Of a stretch of 64,000 nt of DNA, positions 22,301 to 33,600 are shown piece by piece. A program made the position numbers and the translations under genes. The notes under the pieces are model-generated. The model worked only from the letters and a program-made list of their open reading frames with translations. It was not told the origin of the DNA and ran no database searches. This DNA comes from Phellopilus nigrolimitatus (taxonomy: Eukaryota; Basidiomycota; Agaricomycetes; Hymenochaetales; Hymenochaetaceae). How positions within the stretch are numbered: position 1 is the first letter of the stretch; every line of letters starts with the position of its first letter. The stretch lies in NCBI GenBank assembly GCA_021029095.1, contig JAJOHG010000029.1, positions 124,001 through 188,000 of the forward strand. The letters run 5' to 3'.

Positions 22301-24710
22301 CATCGCCGTTGAGCCAGAGTATTAGCAATAGTGCGCCGTCGACGCCGCCGCCAGATAGGATGGGGTCACCTGCGTCCGTGCCTACGACACCCGTTATCCC
22401 GCCTGCACTTATCCCTGGGAAGGACTTACCCCAGAGCTCGAGCTTGAACGTCCTGCCTCGCGCTAATTTTCTCCCCCGAGTGGGAGTCGCTCGTCCAAGG
22501 TCACGGTCATTTTCTGGATTTGCGAGTGATCTCCCCGTCAAGCCAGCCGTCCAGGAGAGAGCCAGCGAGGAGGGGAGTCGGCCTGCGAGAGCTGCCAGTA
22601 TGCAGTCACTAAAAGATGCATTGGGCGAAGGTGCGGCTCCGCCAACTGGACCCACCAACCGAAACGCTTCGATGTCTTCATCACCAAATCGCAGTCCTCA
22701 CGCATCTTCGCCACTCTCTCTTCCACAAAATAATAGAGTTCTGGGAACCCCGCGGACGGCATCGCTGACAAAGGCGTCCCCGAGCCCTCTTGGACGACCG
22801 CCGATTCTGTCAGACCGAGTCCCTCCCTCCCCTCAATCCGATGGGGCATTGGAGAAAGGACTGGGTAGTGTGCCTCAGACTCAATCTTCAGGAAAGATTT
22901 TCGGAGTTCGACAAGTAGCTTCGGTCGGTACCATAAAATTTGATCGACCTGAATCGGCCCTCGTCAGTCCACCCACGTCTGTCCTTCAACCTGTGCGGCG
23001 CAACTCGGGCCCATCTGAGAGCTCGTCCGCGTCTACATCATCCCCGAGTACAGCGCCTTCCGCAATGGAGCGTCTCCGGCGGATCTCGACAAGTAGTAAA
23101 AAGCACCAGCGCACGATATCCCAGCAATCGCGTCGATCATCGAGCAGTGATTTACGGTCGGGCACGGTTTCCCCACCGCCCACCGGCGAAAACCTGTCTT
23201 CGTCATCGTCCGTGCATCGCTCGAATTCCGTGAAGTCGAAACTCTCCCTGTCGCACTTGCGGATGCGGAACAGCTCTGCGAAAGACACGTTGCGGGATGT
23301 GCAGACGCCTTCGCCAAGCACTGGCCCCGCGACACCCGTCTTCGAGTTTGACAGCCATCCGGAAACAGTTCAAGTTCAAGATGCGGAGTTCGAGATGATA
23401 CGTCCGACGATGCCGCGAGTCTCGTCGAGCGAGGACTCCATGCTGGGGCGAGACGAGCGACCATCCCTCCAGCAGGACGCTCGAGCGGAGAGCCCCGCCG
23501 CAGCTTCCATGCACTCCGCGCGTTCGCCTATTCCGAGTGCCGTGCCCGAATCTCCATTGGATACGCCTCGTGCTGTGAAACCGGTTGAGGACGTGTCGTC
23601 CGTCGAAGCGCACCGCACGCGCGAGCTCAAGTGGATCTCTGCAATGTCTTCCGTACCTGCATCGCAAGCACGGAAGAGCAAGAAGATCAGACGTCTTGTG
23701 CTGGAGGGCGTACCCGCTTCTGTACGCTACCTTGTCTGGGCACACATGACAGACAGCAAATCAAAACGAATACCAGGGGTGTATGGGCAATTGAGCAAGA
23801 GGGGGAAAGTGGCCGCCTCCGAGACTATCAAACGTGATGCCGTCAGATGCTTCCCGGACCAACCGCACTTACGAGATCCGAAAGGTCCTCTAATCAGTCT
23901 ATTGCAGACTTATCTAACCATGGTTCCAGACATTGAGTATCAAACCAGTAAGTCTTCTCTGTATTCCTTCTTGACACTGTTCATTAACTGTTGGATAGAT
24001 TTGGCTTTGATTGCAGGACACCTTCTCCTTCAGTCGCCTGAGGAAGATGCATTCTGGACGTTCGTTGCTATGATGGGCTTACACTTGCGCACATACTTCT
24101 CTTCGAAATCTGTGCAGATGGAAGCAGATGCCATGGTCTTCGGTAAGGCCGTTGAAGCCTTCAATCCCCAAATCGCCAAGAAACTTTTTGTCGAAATGTC
24201 AATTCCTCCATTGGAGCTATGCCGTACCTGGTACGTTTATGGACAATACCACTACTACTTATGACTAACAGATACGCCAACATTAGGTTTTCCTCTCTCT
24301 TCGCTACTACTCTGCCTCAGGAATATGTGAACAGGATTTGGGACGTGTACTTTTGCGAGGGTTGGTGCCAACAATTTTTATGATGGCCAATTTGTTCACG
24401 CCATATAACTTCTCTAGGCCCTCCATTCCTTTTCCGTATTGGACTCGCCATTCTTTTCTGCAGTCGTACTGCCATCGAAAGCGCCCGCGACCGCACTTCT
24501 GTACTCTCCTTCCTTGCCCGTCCCGAGACACTCTCCCTCCTACCCTCTGACCCGGAAGACCTCATCAGTCTCGCTCTTGCGGTGAAGCTTAAAGATGACG
24601 ATGTCAAGAAACAGCGCGTGAAGGTCGAGGCCCAGCTAAAGCTCCAAACACAGTTGCCTCAACGCGGGGCACCTCGGCTTGTTTCGAGCATCTCCCTTCC
24701 CCGCACGTAG
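19343..24710 (+). CDS. Very large SH3 and TBC (Rab-GAP-like) domain protein
   Basis: Exons 19343-19459, 19533-19586, 19651-23947, 23999-24230, 24287-24360, 24418-24710; 1688 aa. The N-terminal 75 residues form an SH3-like domain (EDLMFLKDDQIVVLMQL, then GYCEGVVGRFQGAHV). A disordered Ser/Pro-rich stretch of about 1300 residues follows, with acidic patches and a poly-Gln/Pro segment near 21850-21900. From about residue 1380 a TBC domain starts (RELKWISAMSS), as in GTPase-activating proteins for Rab GTPases in vesicle traffic. The arginine-finger motif IxxDxxR is present (IKRDAVR, near 23830). The second motif, normally YxQG, reads YQTN across the 23947/23999 junction, so the glutamine finger is not where expected. 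The end shows RIGLAILF and a basic coiled tail. The start fits a conserved MDAADLARWTRFATKGG opening. Confidence 0.85.
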
Positions 24711-25927
24711 CGCCTTCGCGCACTCTCTTCTCCGCCATATTTATGACCCCCCGGATATCAAAGCCCGCATGTTATTTGTTTATGTATAGAAACGCGCTCG
24801 TTAATGGCTCCTAAACGCTTTTAAGTTTCATCATCCTCATCACTGGTTCTCTTTATCTAGTTGAATCCTCCTCACTCTTATGGTGCTCTGCTTCCCATGT
24901 GCATTTTTGGTCTTTTGTTTGCTCGTTCCTTATCCTCATGTCTCCAAAATACTTTCCTATGAACGGTGGGGGCATTGGCCTTGTGTAAAGATGATTGGCT
25001 GAAGTACATACTAAGGGTGTCCACACGGTAGTGATGAGATACTTGAAATGTCGGTTAAAAGAATGGACTGAGCTTCTTGCTCTCGTAGAAAACGTCACCG
25101 CAGTATGCCTGTAAGCGAAGTCTATAGGTTGAATCTATAGATTCAACCTATAGAATCAACCTATAGACTTCGTCCCGCGATTGAGTAATGAAGAGTGGCC
25201 GATTCTAGATTTCTATTCACTTCCCTAACGACCTCAAATCGAGTTTGTGCTTGAATTTCTAAAACATGCATGCATCGGCCACGACTTGAAACTTAAGAGC
25301 CAACTCGTCAAATGGCAATATTTCTGGAACGCACATGGTCGCTGGCGAGATGGAGTAAATTTGTCAAAGCCGTTCGCGGCTCCGGTTGCTCTTCGAGCTG
25401 CAGCTGACAGCAATCTGGTGACTTTGTTTCTTTTCTGTTCTACCCAACGCATTCATGAGGAACATGGCGCACGGCTTCGTTTTTTGAGCCGATGCTATCT
25501 ATAGTTTTCATGGTGAAAGGATTAGTTTGTCTGAATTCTACCATTCGCACCATCGTCGAACGTGTCAGCATAACTCGATACCTGATCCTAACTGTACTTT
25601 TAGTCGGTAATCCGCTGTCTTTGCCTGGCGTCTGACTAATTTTGATATCATTTCCCTGCAATTCATCGCGTGGAACGGAGCGCTCGCTGGTCACGAGTAG
25701 ACATCACGAGTGGAACATCCATTCATCTTCTGTTCTTTTTCTGGCGCGCAATGATGTACCTGCGTCCCGCTTCAAAGATCTTTACCCCTTCTTGCCTGAC
25801 CGATATCTCCGCTCCCTGTGTATAAAAGCCAGCGATGAAGGGGCGGAATGTTCGCTTCTTCGCGACTTCTGAAAGCTCATTGTGCCCACGCCGAGTCTTG
25901 CCACGAAAAGTTCTTGCGAGAGCGACC
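24711..25927. other. Intergenic region with a palindrome
   Basis: Holds the 3' end of the SH3-TBC gene and the 5' region of the alpha-glucosidase gene. Apart from the palindrome at 25116-25172 I see no gene. Confidence 0.5.
25116..25172. repeat. 57-bp nested palindrome
   Basis: The outer arm CGAAGTCTATAGGTTGA returns as its reverse complement at the right end, and a second shorter copy of TTGAATCTATAGATTCAA sits in the middle. The motif CAACCTATAG occurs twice on one strand. It could form a cruciform or be the remnant of a very small inverted-repeat element. Confidence 0.7.
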
Positions 25928-28900
25928 ATGATCCTTTTTGCCGTGTTGACCGCACTTTTGCTTTGGTCTGGACACACGCACTACACTTGGGGCCGACAAC
26001 TTAAATATGGTCGCGAGAGTGACGTGTTTACCAATTTGCTGGCTTCAACAAATTCTACAGAGAAGTCGTTGAATGTGTCGACTTGTCCGGGTGTGTATTT
26101 CTCATATATTAGTGTGCTGCTTCTCTCATTATAGGTTTACAGGATATACTCTCAGCTCCCTCAAAAACACGAATTCAGGGTTGACTGCAAAGCTGAGCCT
26201 TGCTGGTCCAGAATGTAATGCATTCGGGAATGACATAGCAAACCTTACAATCGATGTAACCTATGAATCGCAAACGCGGTCGGCTTTTCTCATTTACATG
26301 TTAAATGAGCCAATTTTTATGTTATTATCATCCGTTCAGACTACACGTCAACATATTCGATACCGCAAATGAGCAATTCCGAGTGCCTGATTCTGTCGTA
26401 TCACGTCCTCCTCCTCCGTCCAGCTCTCACGTCGAAAGTGCGGACCTAGTCTTCAATTTCACTCCCTCGCCTTTCGAGTTCTGGATCACGCGCCGCTCGG
26501 AAGCAGGAGGCGTCCCTCTTTTCGACACGCGCAAGTCTTCTCTTCCGCGGACACCGATAGCGCCGGTTAATGCGACCGACAACAGCACGGCGCTTGATGG
26601 GTTCGGACTGGTATTCGAGGACCAGTATCTCCAAGTGAGATAAATATTCTCATATATGATGACTTGGCTTTGAAATTCTAATTGTGTTTCTCAGCTTACT
26701 TCAGCCCTTCCACTTGGCGCGAACGTCTATGGGCTTGGTGAGGTCATTGCAAGCAGCGGCTTCAGACGAGATGTAGGGACGGGCGGAGGCGTTGGGACTG
26801 TGCAGACAATGTGGGCGCGTGACTGAAACGGACCCCATTGATCAGAATATGTAAGTCATTACTGGCTGTCTACTGCAATTGATTTTGTAAATTGTTCGCT
26901 GACGTACATTTCTCGCGCGCCTGCGTTTAATAAATAGGTACGGTTCGCACCCAATATACATGGAGCATAGGTTCAACGAGTCGACGAATAGTTCGCAATC
27001 CCATGGTGTCTTCCTCATGAGGTAATATAATTTCTCCGGACCTCTCGAAGTCTTCACAAAAAATGACTGGTAACTAGTTCTGCAGGCATGGACGTGCTCC
27101 TCCTGACACCTCCCGAATCCGACGTGTCCCTCGTGCAATACCGCATGATTGGCGGGGTCATGGATCTCTACTTCTTTTCTGGGCCCAATCCAACGAGCGT
27201 CGTCCAGCAGTACGGTGAGCTCATCGGGTTGCCGACTTGGCAACCTTATTGGGGGTTCGGGTTCCATTTGTGCAGGTGAGTACTTGCGCCCCATTTCTCC
27301 ACGTTTGATGTACAAAAATGGTTATTACATGCCACTGGCTAATCAAGTACGATTCTCCCTGCTAGGTGGGGATATAGTAATGTTAGCGAGACACGGGAAC
27401 AGGTACTGAGAATGCGTGAAGCCAACATTCCTCTAGAAGGTATTTGTAATTTTGTATGATGCTCTGAAAACTGATCGCTGGAAATTGTATTATCATCTTT
27501 TTCAGTCATGTGGAATGACATAGACCTCTATCATGCCCTACGTGACTTCACTACTGATCCAGTCAGCTTTCCTGCGGAGGATATGCGAAGTTTCATACGT
27601 GAATTGGTATGTCTCCTCGCTGCAAGGTGCTACATTTCACAAATAACCCATGGACAATTATCTACGTTTAAGGCTTCGAATAATCAGCATTGTTTGTCTA
27701 CGAGCTTTGTGACAGCGAATTCCACTGATACCCGTGCTCAGATATTCCGATCGTCGACGCTGCGGTGGCCAAGCAAAGGAACTCCTCGGATATCGTGAGT
27801 TAGACAATGCATCGAATTTGGGAAGTCTGATGTATGTATATATCTCCAGTATAACCCTTACATCCAGGGCGCTGAGCAGAAGGTCTTCATAACAAATCCG
27901 GACGGCAGTGAATACATAGGTCAAGTTTGGCCAGGATACACGGTACGTTTTCGCAAATTTGTTCAAATTTGTTTCGCTATAACAACTTAATGAAAATGCG
28001 CATCTAAATGGCGGTTTCAATTATAGGTCTTCCCTGACTGGTTTGCGAGTAACACGCAAAGCTGGTGGACTGAAGCGCTGCAAAACTGGTCGTCTAGTGG
28101 CGTTGAGTTCTCCGGAATTTGGCTTGACATGAACGAGGCAAGCTCGTTTTGTGACGGATCTTGGTGCGTCTTGTAATGGAGCACATCCAAATTAAAAAAT
28201 TATTGAATTTATTGTATCCTAATCACTATGCGAACAGCGGCTCCGGGATTGATATCGGCAACGTGCCCGTCCCGACAACCTCGCTTCCTGGCCAGCCCGG
28301 AAACCTCGTCACAGAGTATCCTGAAGGGTAAGCCTCCTACCCTTTCGCGCTGCTCATAATGTTCTCTGCTGACTCTGTGAAGGTACAATGTATCAATTTC
28401 TGGACCAAGCGGAAATATTACAGTTAACGGCACTCTCACCTATGGCGCAGGTTCGAACTCGATACTCACGAAGCGAGGACTCGGCGCTGCTAACTGAGTC
28501 CGGAGTGAACTTGAACGTTCCGCCCTACGCGATCCACAATGGTACGATAACCCCCTTCCCTTCTATACTTTCGAACAATCGTCTTGGATGAATATCCGCG
28601 TGCGTCTGGCTGATTTTCTTTGTTCTGCCCTTTCCTTTCTTAATCAGGCTTTGGACGGCTGTCTATACACACGCTTGCAACTAACGCAACCCACACGCCG
28701 GGATATGCGGAACTCGACACACATAATATGTGGGGGCTTATGGAGGAGCGTACGACACATCTAGCCTTGCAAAACATCATGACGGGCAAGCGACCATTCT
28801 TAATCAGCCGCTCGACATTTCCGTCGTCCGGGAAGTGGTCGGGACATTGGGTGAGCGGTCTCATTTGGAACAGTGTTTTCTCTTGCATCGTACAAGGGCT

Positions 28901-30152
28901 TCTTAGCTTTCTCAGACGAACTTCTGATCCTAAAAAGAAATGACTGATTAATCTTAATATTTCGGCACGTGAAGCTGGGGGACAACTACAGCAAGTGGCA
29001 GTATATGTACTTCAATATCCAAGGAATCCTGCAGTTTCAGCTCTTCCAAATACCGATGGTTGGTGCGGACACATGTGGATTTCGTACGTAAAAACCCTGC
29101 TACTTATTCCTCCTTTTGACATGTATTAATGTAATGACGAATACGCTTTCTGGTGCAGAGGATAATACCGACGAAGAGCTGTGCAACAGATGGATGCAAC
29201 TCTCGGCTTTCGCACCGTTTTACCGCAACCACAACACCTTGAGCGCTCTCTCACAGGAGCCGTACCGGTGGGACAGTGTGGCGAACGCGTCGAGGACCGC
29301 GATCGCGATTCGTTACGCTCTGCTTCCATACTGGGTACGTCTTTGAGGGTCTCTACTTACGCCTTCTCGAGAAGCTGAACGCTGATTATCTTTCCTTGAC
29401 TGATCTAGTATACGTTATTCATAAATGCATCGACGCAGGGCACTCCCCCAGTTCGCGCCCTCTTCTGGGAATTCCCCGACGAGCCCGAGTTGTTTGGTGT
29501 CGATCGGCAGTTTATGGTGGGCCGCGACATCCTTGTCACCCCGGTTCTGACGCCGAACGTATCATCCGTCGATGGTACGCCTTTTATGTCTTCCATTAGC
29601 TGATTATAGCGATAAAAGGTTGAATGGGGAAATACAGGCATATTCCCGGGCCGCGGGCGCGTGAGCTGGCGCGACTGGTACACGCATGATACCGTCAACG
29701 CCTCTATCGGTACGAACACAACGCTGAGTGCACCGCTAGGTCACATTAACGTCCACGTGAGAGACGGTTCTGTGCTCCTTCTCCACGGAATGCCGGCGTA
29801 TACGACCAAGGAGACGCGTGCAGGGCCGTTCGCGTTGCTCGCCTCACTGCCTGAATCCAAGGAAGCATTTGGGACGGCATATGTCGATGATGGGGAGTCA
29901 TTTCCCCCTGGCCCTAACACGACACTCGTGTTCCACGCCAATCTGGGACAACTGACAGCAAAGTCCGAGGGCACGTTTGAAATAAGCCAGAAGTTGGAGC
30001 AGGTGACTGTCCTGGGCGTGAAAAAACCTTCGCTAGTGGCTTTGGAAGGGAAGAACATCGCGAGCTGGGAGTTTTTCGAAAGTCAGGAGAAGCTCGTAGT
30101 GTCGAACCTCACCATTGACTTGAATAAGCCTATGAACTTGACTTGGATGTGA
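25928..30152 (+). CDS. GH31 alpha-glucosidase, 19 exons, two frame breaks
   Basis: Exons 25928-26090, 26143-26278, 26340-26634, 26695-26850, 26938-27021, 27078-27275, 27366-27439, 27506-27606, 27673-27691, 27742-27794, 27850-27942, 28027-28163, 28238-28327, 28383-28541, 28648-28850, 28975-29083, 29159-29334, 29409-29574, 29638-30152; about 974 aa if unbroken. Secreted glycoside hydrolase family 31 enzyme releasing glucose from the non-reducing ends of alpha-glucans. A hydrophobic signal peptide follows the ATG. The nucleophile block [10 protein letters not shown] (about residue 491) and acid/base block HWLGDN (about 656) are present, with many N-glycosylation sites. Two exons each carry one surplus base, at about 26824 (after MWARD) and at 28492/28493 (before TESGVN); both bring TGA into frame. 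Either an early pseudogene or an assembly error. An in-frame ATG at 25835 is an alternative start without a clean signal peptide. Confidence 0.85.
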
Positions 30153-30395
30153 CACAGTTGATCACTCAAAAAGGATTTGGATCCTATCGAAACTTGGAGG
30201 AGTGGCAATAAATAAATGTAAAAAAGTCGTACACGTATGGTTGATGTTTCATAAATACGAGATTTTCCGTGCAATCCGTCACTTGGAAGTGTGCCTATGT
30301 TCTCGGCAAAGTCCGACACGGCGAAAAAATGCCGATAGCGGTGCACGTTACGCGACAACCGCACTTCTGTCATCTGCCATTCAACAAAGTCGACG

Positions 30396-30670
30396 ATGGC
30401 GCCTAAGAGCAAAGCACGGTGAGCACGCTATGCAAATTGACTACTTGTTTCTTCTACTAAACTGTTCTAGGACCCTGATTGTCCGACTTGTCTCGACAGC
30501 CCAGACAGGATTCTTTTACACGACGCAGCGGCTGAGGAACGGTGGCAGACTGTCGGCGGTAAAGTATGACCCGAGAGGTGCGTAGTAACGTTTACTTCCA
30601 AATAAAAGGCTGATTTTCTTTACCAGTCAAATCACGCGTGCTGTTCGTTGAGAGTAAAAAGAAGAAATGA
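30396..30670 (+). CDS. Mitochondrial large-subunit ribosomal protein bL33m
   Basis: Exons 30396-30418, 30471-30577, 30627-30670; 57 aa. It begins MAPKSKARTLIVRLVSTAQT, continues GFFYTTQRLR, LSAVKYDPRV and ends KSRVLFVESKKKK. This is the bL33 pattern (aromatic-rich strand FFYTT, then KYDPRVKxHVLF) in the mitochondrial form found in fungi, a structural protein of the mitoribosome. All three exons keep phase and use standard splice sites. Length is normal for the family. It lies 243 bp downstream of the alpha-glucosidase on the same strand. Confidence 0.88.
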
Positions 30671-33600
30671 ATGTCGACAGGGCTCTCGGATTCTCGGAAG
30701 TCGATCCTCACTATGCCTGCCACGGATGGGAGTAGTTATTGCATTTTTCTGCGCCGTGAGAAAGAGGTACGACTTTCCATAGACTGCATCATATTTCTGA
30801 ATTGCGTTGATTGACTATATAGAACCAGGTTTGCCACTATGACATGTACAGTTGCTCAATCTCTTCAATCAAAACTTTGTTGTTGATTGCTTCCTATACG
30901 CGTGTAACCCGTCGATACCACTGGATGGGAGAGCTTTCTCAACGTCGTGGCCTCGCCCCGTTAAAGAGGCCTTTTCTAGGTTTGAGTTCCTTTGCTCGCA
31001 AGCTCTAAGGACCTCGGTCGTAGAGATGTCCACGGTACCTGACTGCGTGCTACTATACTCGGAAATTTCCATGGGAATCTACTGTGCTTTACTGTTTCAC
31101 TGTGCTGAATTTCGATGCAAGGTCTATTCGTGAGTACCGCGAACCGGACCTCCTGAGTTATTTTCCCTCTGTTTCCTCTTAGAGTTCCAGATGTGCTCCT
31201 GCTTCTACTTCTACTTCTGCAACTTGCTGAAGTTCCGATTTCGCTAGCCGGATCATACCCTATTCCGTCCATCTTCTCTGCTTGGCTTCGAACTAGGTTT
31301 GCACCCGTTTTTGCGACACGGTCCTGCCGTCCCAAATTTTATCCATGGTTTATTATACTTTTTCAGCCTCTATCTAGACGACACGACACACGAATGCCGA
31401 TGATCGGTTGTGCGAAGTCAAACTCTTCTGAGTCCTGACACTACATTGTATTTCTGTTTGTTCCTCAACCCATTTACTCGCATACTACTGCCTAAATACA
31501 GTTAGCGGTGTGGCATTCAAGTCCTACAGACTCTCATACATACGAAGTAAACTGACAATTTACAGATCGTTTGGAACTGCCGTATCGCCTTTCTTGAGAG
31601 GGGTATCTCGCCAGCACATCATATTGCGACCACGAACCACAGGTCTTCGCGTTGGGGTCTTTGATATTGCGTGGTTCTCCTGGCAATTACCGGTTCTCGT
31701 GGTGGAGTTCTTATACACATGTGTGTCTTTGCACCTTGGAGGTTTCCTTCTTTTTGTCCATCGAGCATCATGCAGGGCATAGCTCGTTTCCCACAGTCCG
31801 TCATTTTGGACGTCCGTTCTTGTAAACGAAGTGACATAGTCTTCGCCTTAATTGCGGGAGCATGTGCGAGCTCGCCCTGGCTTTCGGATCGTTGCGGTTG
31901 GACCTCCTGACCTGGGTCGGGTTTTCAATTGTGTGCCTCATGCTAAACTTTAAGCACTTCAGACCATGCTCCCATTCGAGGACGGAATAATTCTTGGACT
32001 AAATTTTACTCGAATGTTCATGGGTTTGTGCATATAACCGTCGTTTTTAAAGGAGGACGCCCTTTGAACGTCAATCTGTGACGCTCCGTCGACAATTCGA
32101 TAAGTCGATCGTCTATGTTCAAGAACAAGACGTCGTGATGCCAACTTGAATTGTTTGGAACTGGAAATTTCCTTGCGTGCCGTGGACTGCAGGGATACAC
32201 GAGATTTACATGGTACATTACTGAACTACCGCGCCCCTACTTTGTGTACTCCTGCTATAGTTTCGTGCGGAAACTCCAACTTATGAATTTCAGTTGAGAT
32301 GCCACAACCAACTACTTCGTTTTTCTATCGGACCCAACCCGCGATCCTTTTCCTTCCTCAGGTGAGTCGTTCCTGCCTCGCAAATTTCATTCCTCCATCC
32401 GACTTCATCTGTAGATGCCGTCCACTACCTCTGATCTCATGGGAAGCTGCAACTTCAAACACGAGGAGGTCTCGGTGTGTAGCACTTGGATCGCCGATTG
32501 TTACTACGATGCAAATTAGGTCTGCTGGTCTCTTCCTTTGCTCGTTTGCAACTAAAACTATGGGAATTCGGTCCGCTTAATTGCGTTTCGATGCAACGCT
32601 GCAGCAACTAAAATACTTCGGTATGTGCATTCTCATCTCGGCGCATTCGCTAATCTCCAGGCGCAATCTAGACGCCGACGCCGAGCGAAACTCGTCGGAG
32701 TTCGGAGTGCTGGCTCGTGTTTTGAAGCTATATGTAATGTTTTCTGATTTCTTCTCTAGAAGTGTGTGCGGACCTTATCTCGCATTGTGTGCGGCTGTAG
32801 TAATGCTAATTCATCGTGGATCTGTTTCCCGACCTGGCAAAAAGTCTACATCACGAGAGAAGTCTGGGGGTCCTTTCATCTAGCATTGGTGGGTTATTTT
32901 GCCATCCCCTTCCCCCCTCTGCCCCTTTACTCCTTTAATTATTCGTTTCATATCCAGACTTGCAAATATGACGCATTGAAGAATAACTGGTCATTTAGAG
33001 TCGGGGCTGGCAATTGGATCGACACGGAAAGTGCCGCTGATTGGCGGTCCGCGAAATAAATAGAAGGAAGAACTCGTAAATTATATTTTGTTTGCCTTAT
33101 GCCTGAGATAGTTCTATTGAACTGAAGAACTCAATTTAGCATAGCTTGCGATGTTCGCAGCCTGCTTACGACCGCGGGGAGAGCGCCGGCAAAGACAGTC
33201 ACTTCCATCCAATCCGATTCAAGGCAATCTACCATTCGCCACTTGTCTCCGTGTTCGAAGATATGTCTTCACGTTCTTGTTGTTGCTCAGGAGTCTAAAA
33301 TCAAAGATGTCTCTTTTCTTGGTTTTTCTTCTCAAAAAAGTGCATGTCCCCTACTTGTATCACCAGTCGCAAGGCGTTTTGCCTCGCCTCAGTTTCTACG
33401 CACGAGAGAGCGGGCGGGGTGGGGTCAGGGACGCCAGCGTGAGACTTGGAACTGTTGTCGCCGAAACTTTGGGTTACGAGGCCTAGCTGTTCGGGCTTCG
33501 ACAAACTCAACTGCAACAGGCATATCCTGCACCATAGGAGGCAACTTATGATCACCAACTTGGAGTGTCTCTGCTGGGATAGATTACGAAGAGATAAGGT

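Noticed and set aside
21801..22658. 285-codon frame on the minus strand
   Set aside because: Antisense shadow of the disordered part of the SH3-TBC gene; no motif or splice support.
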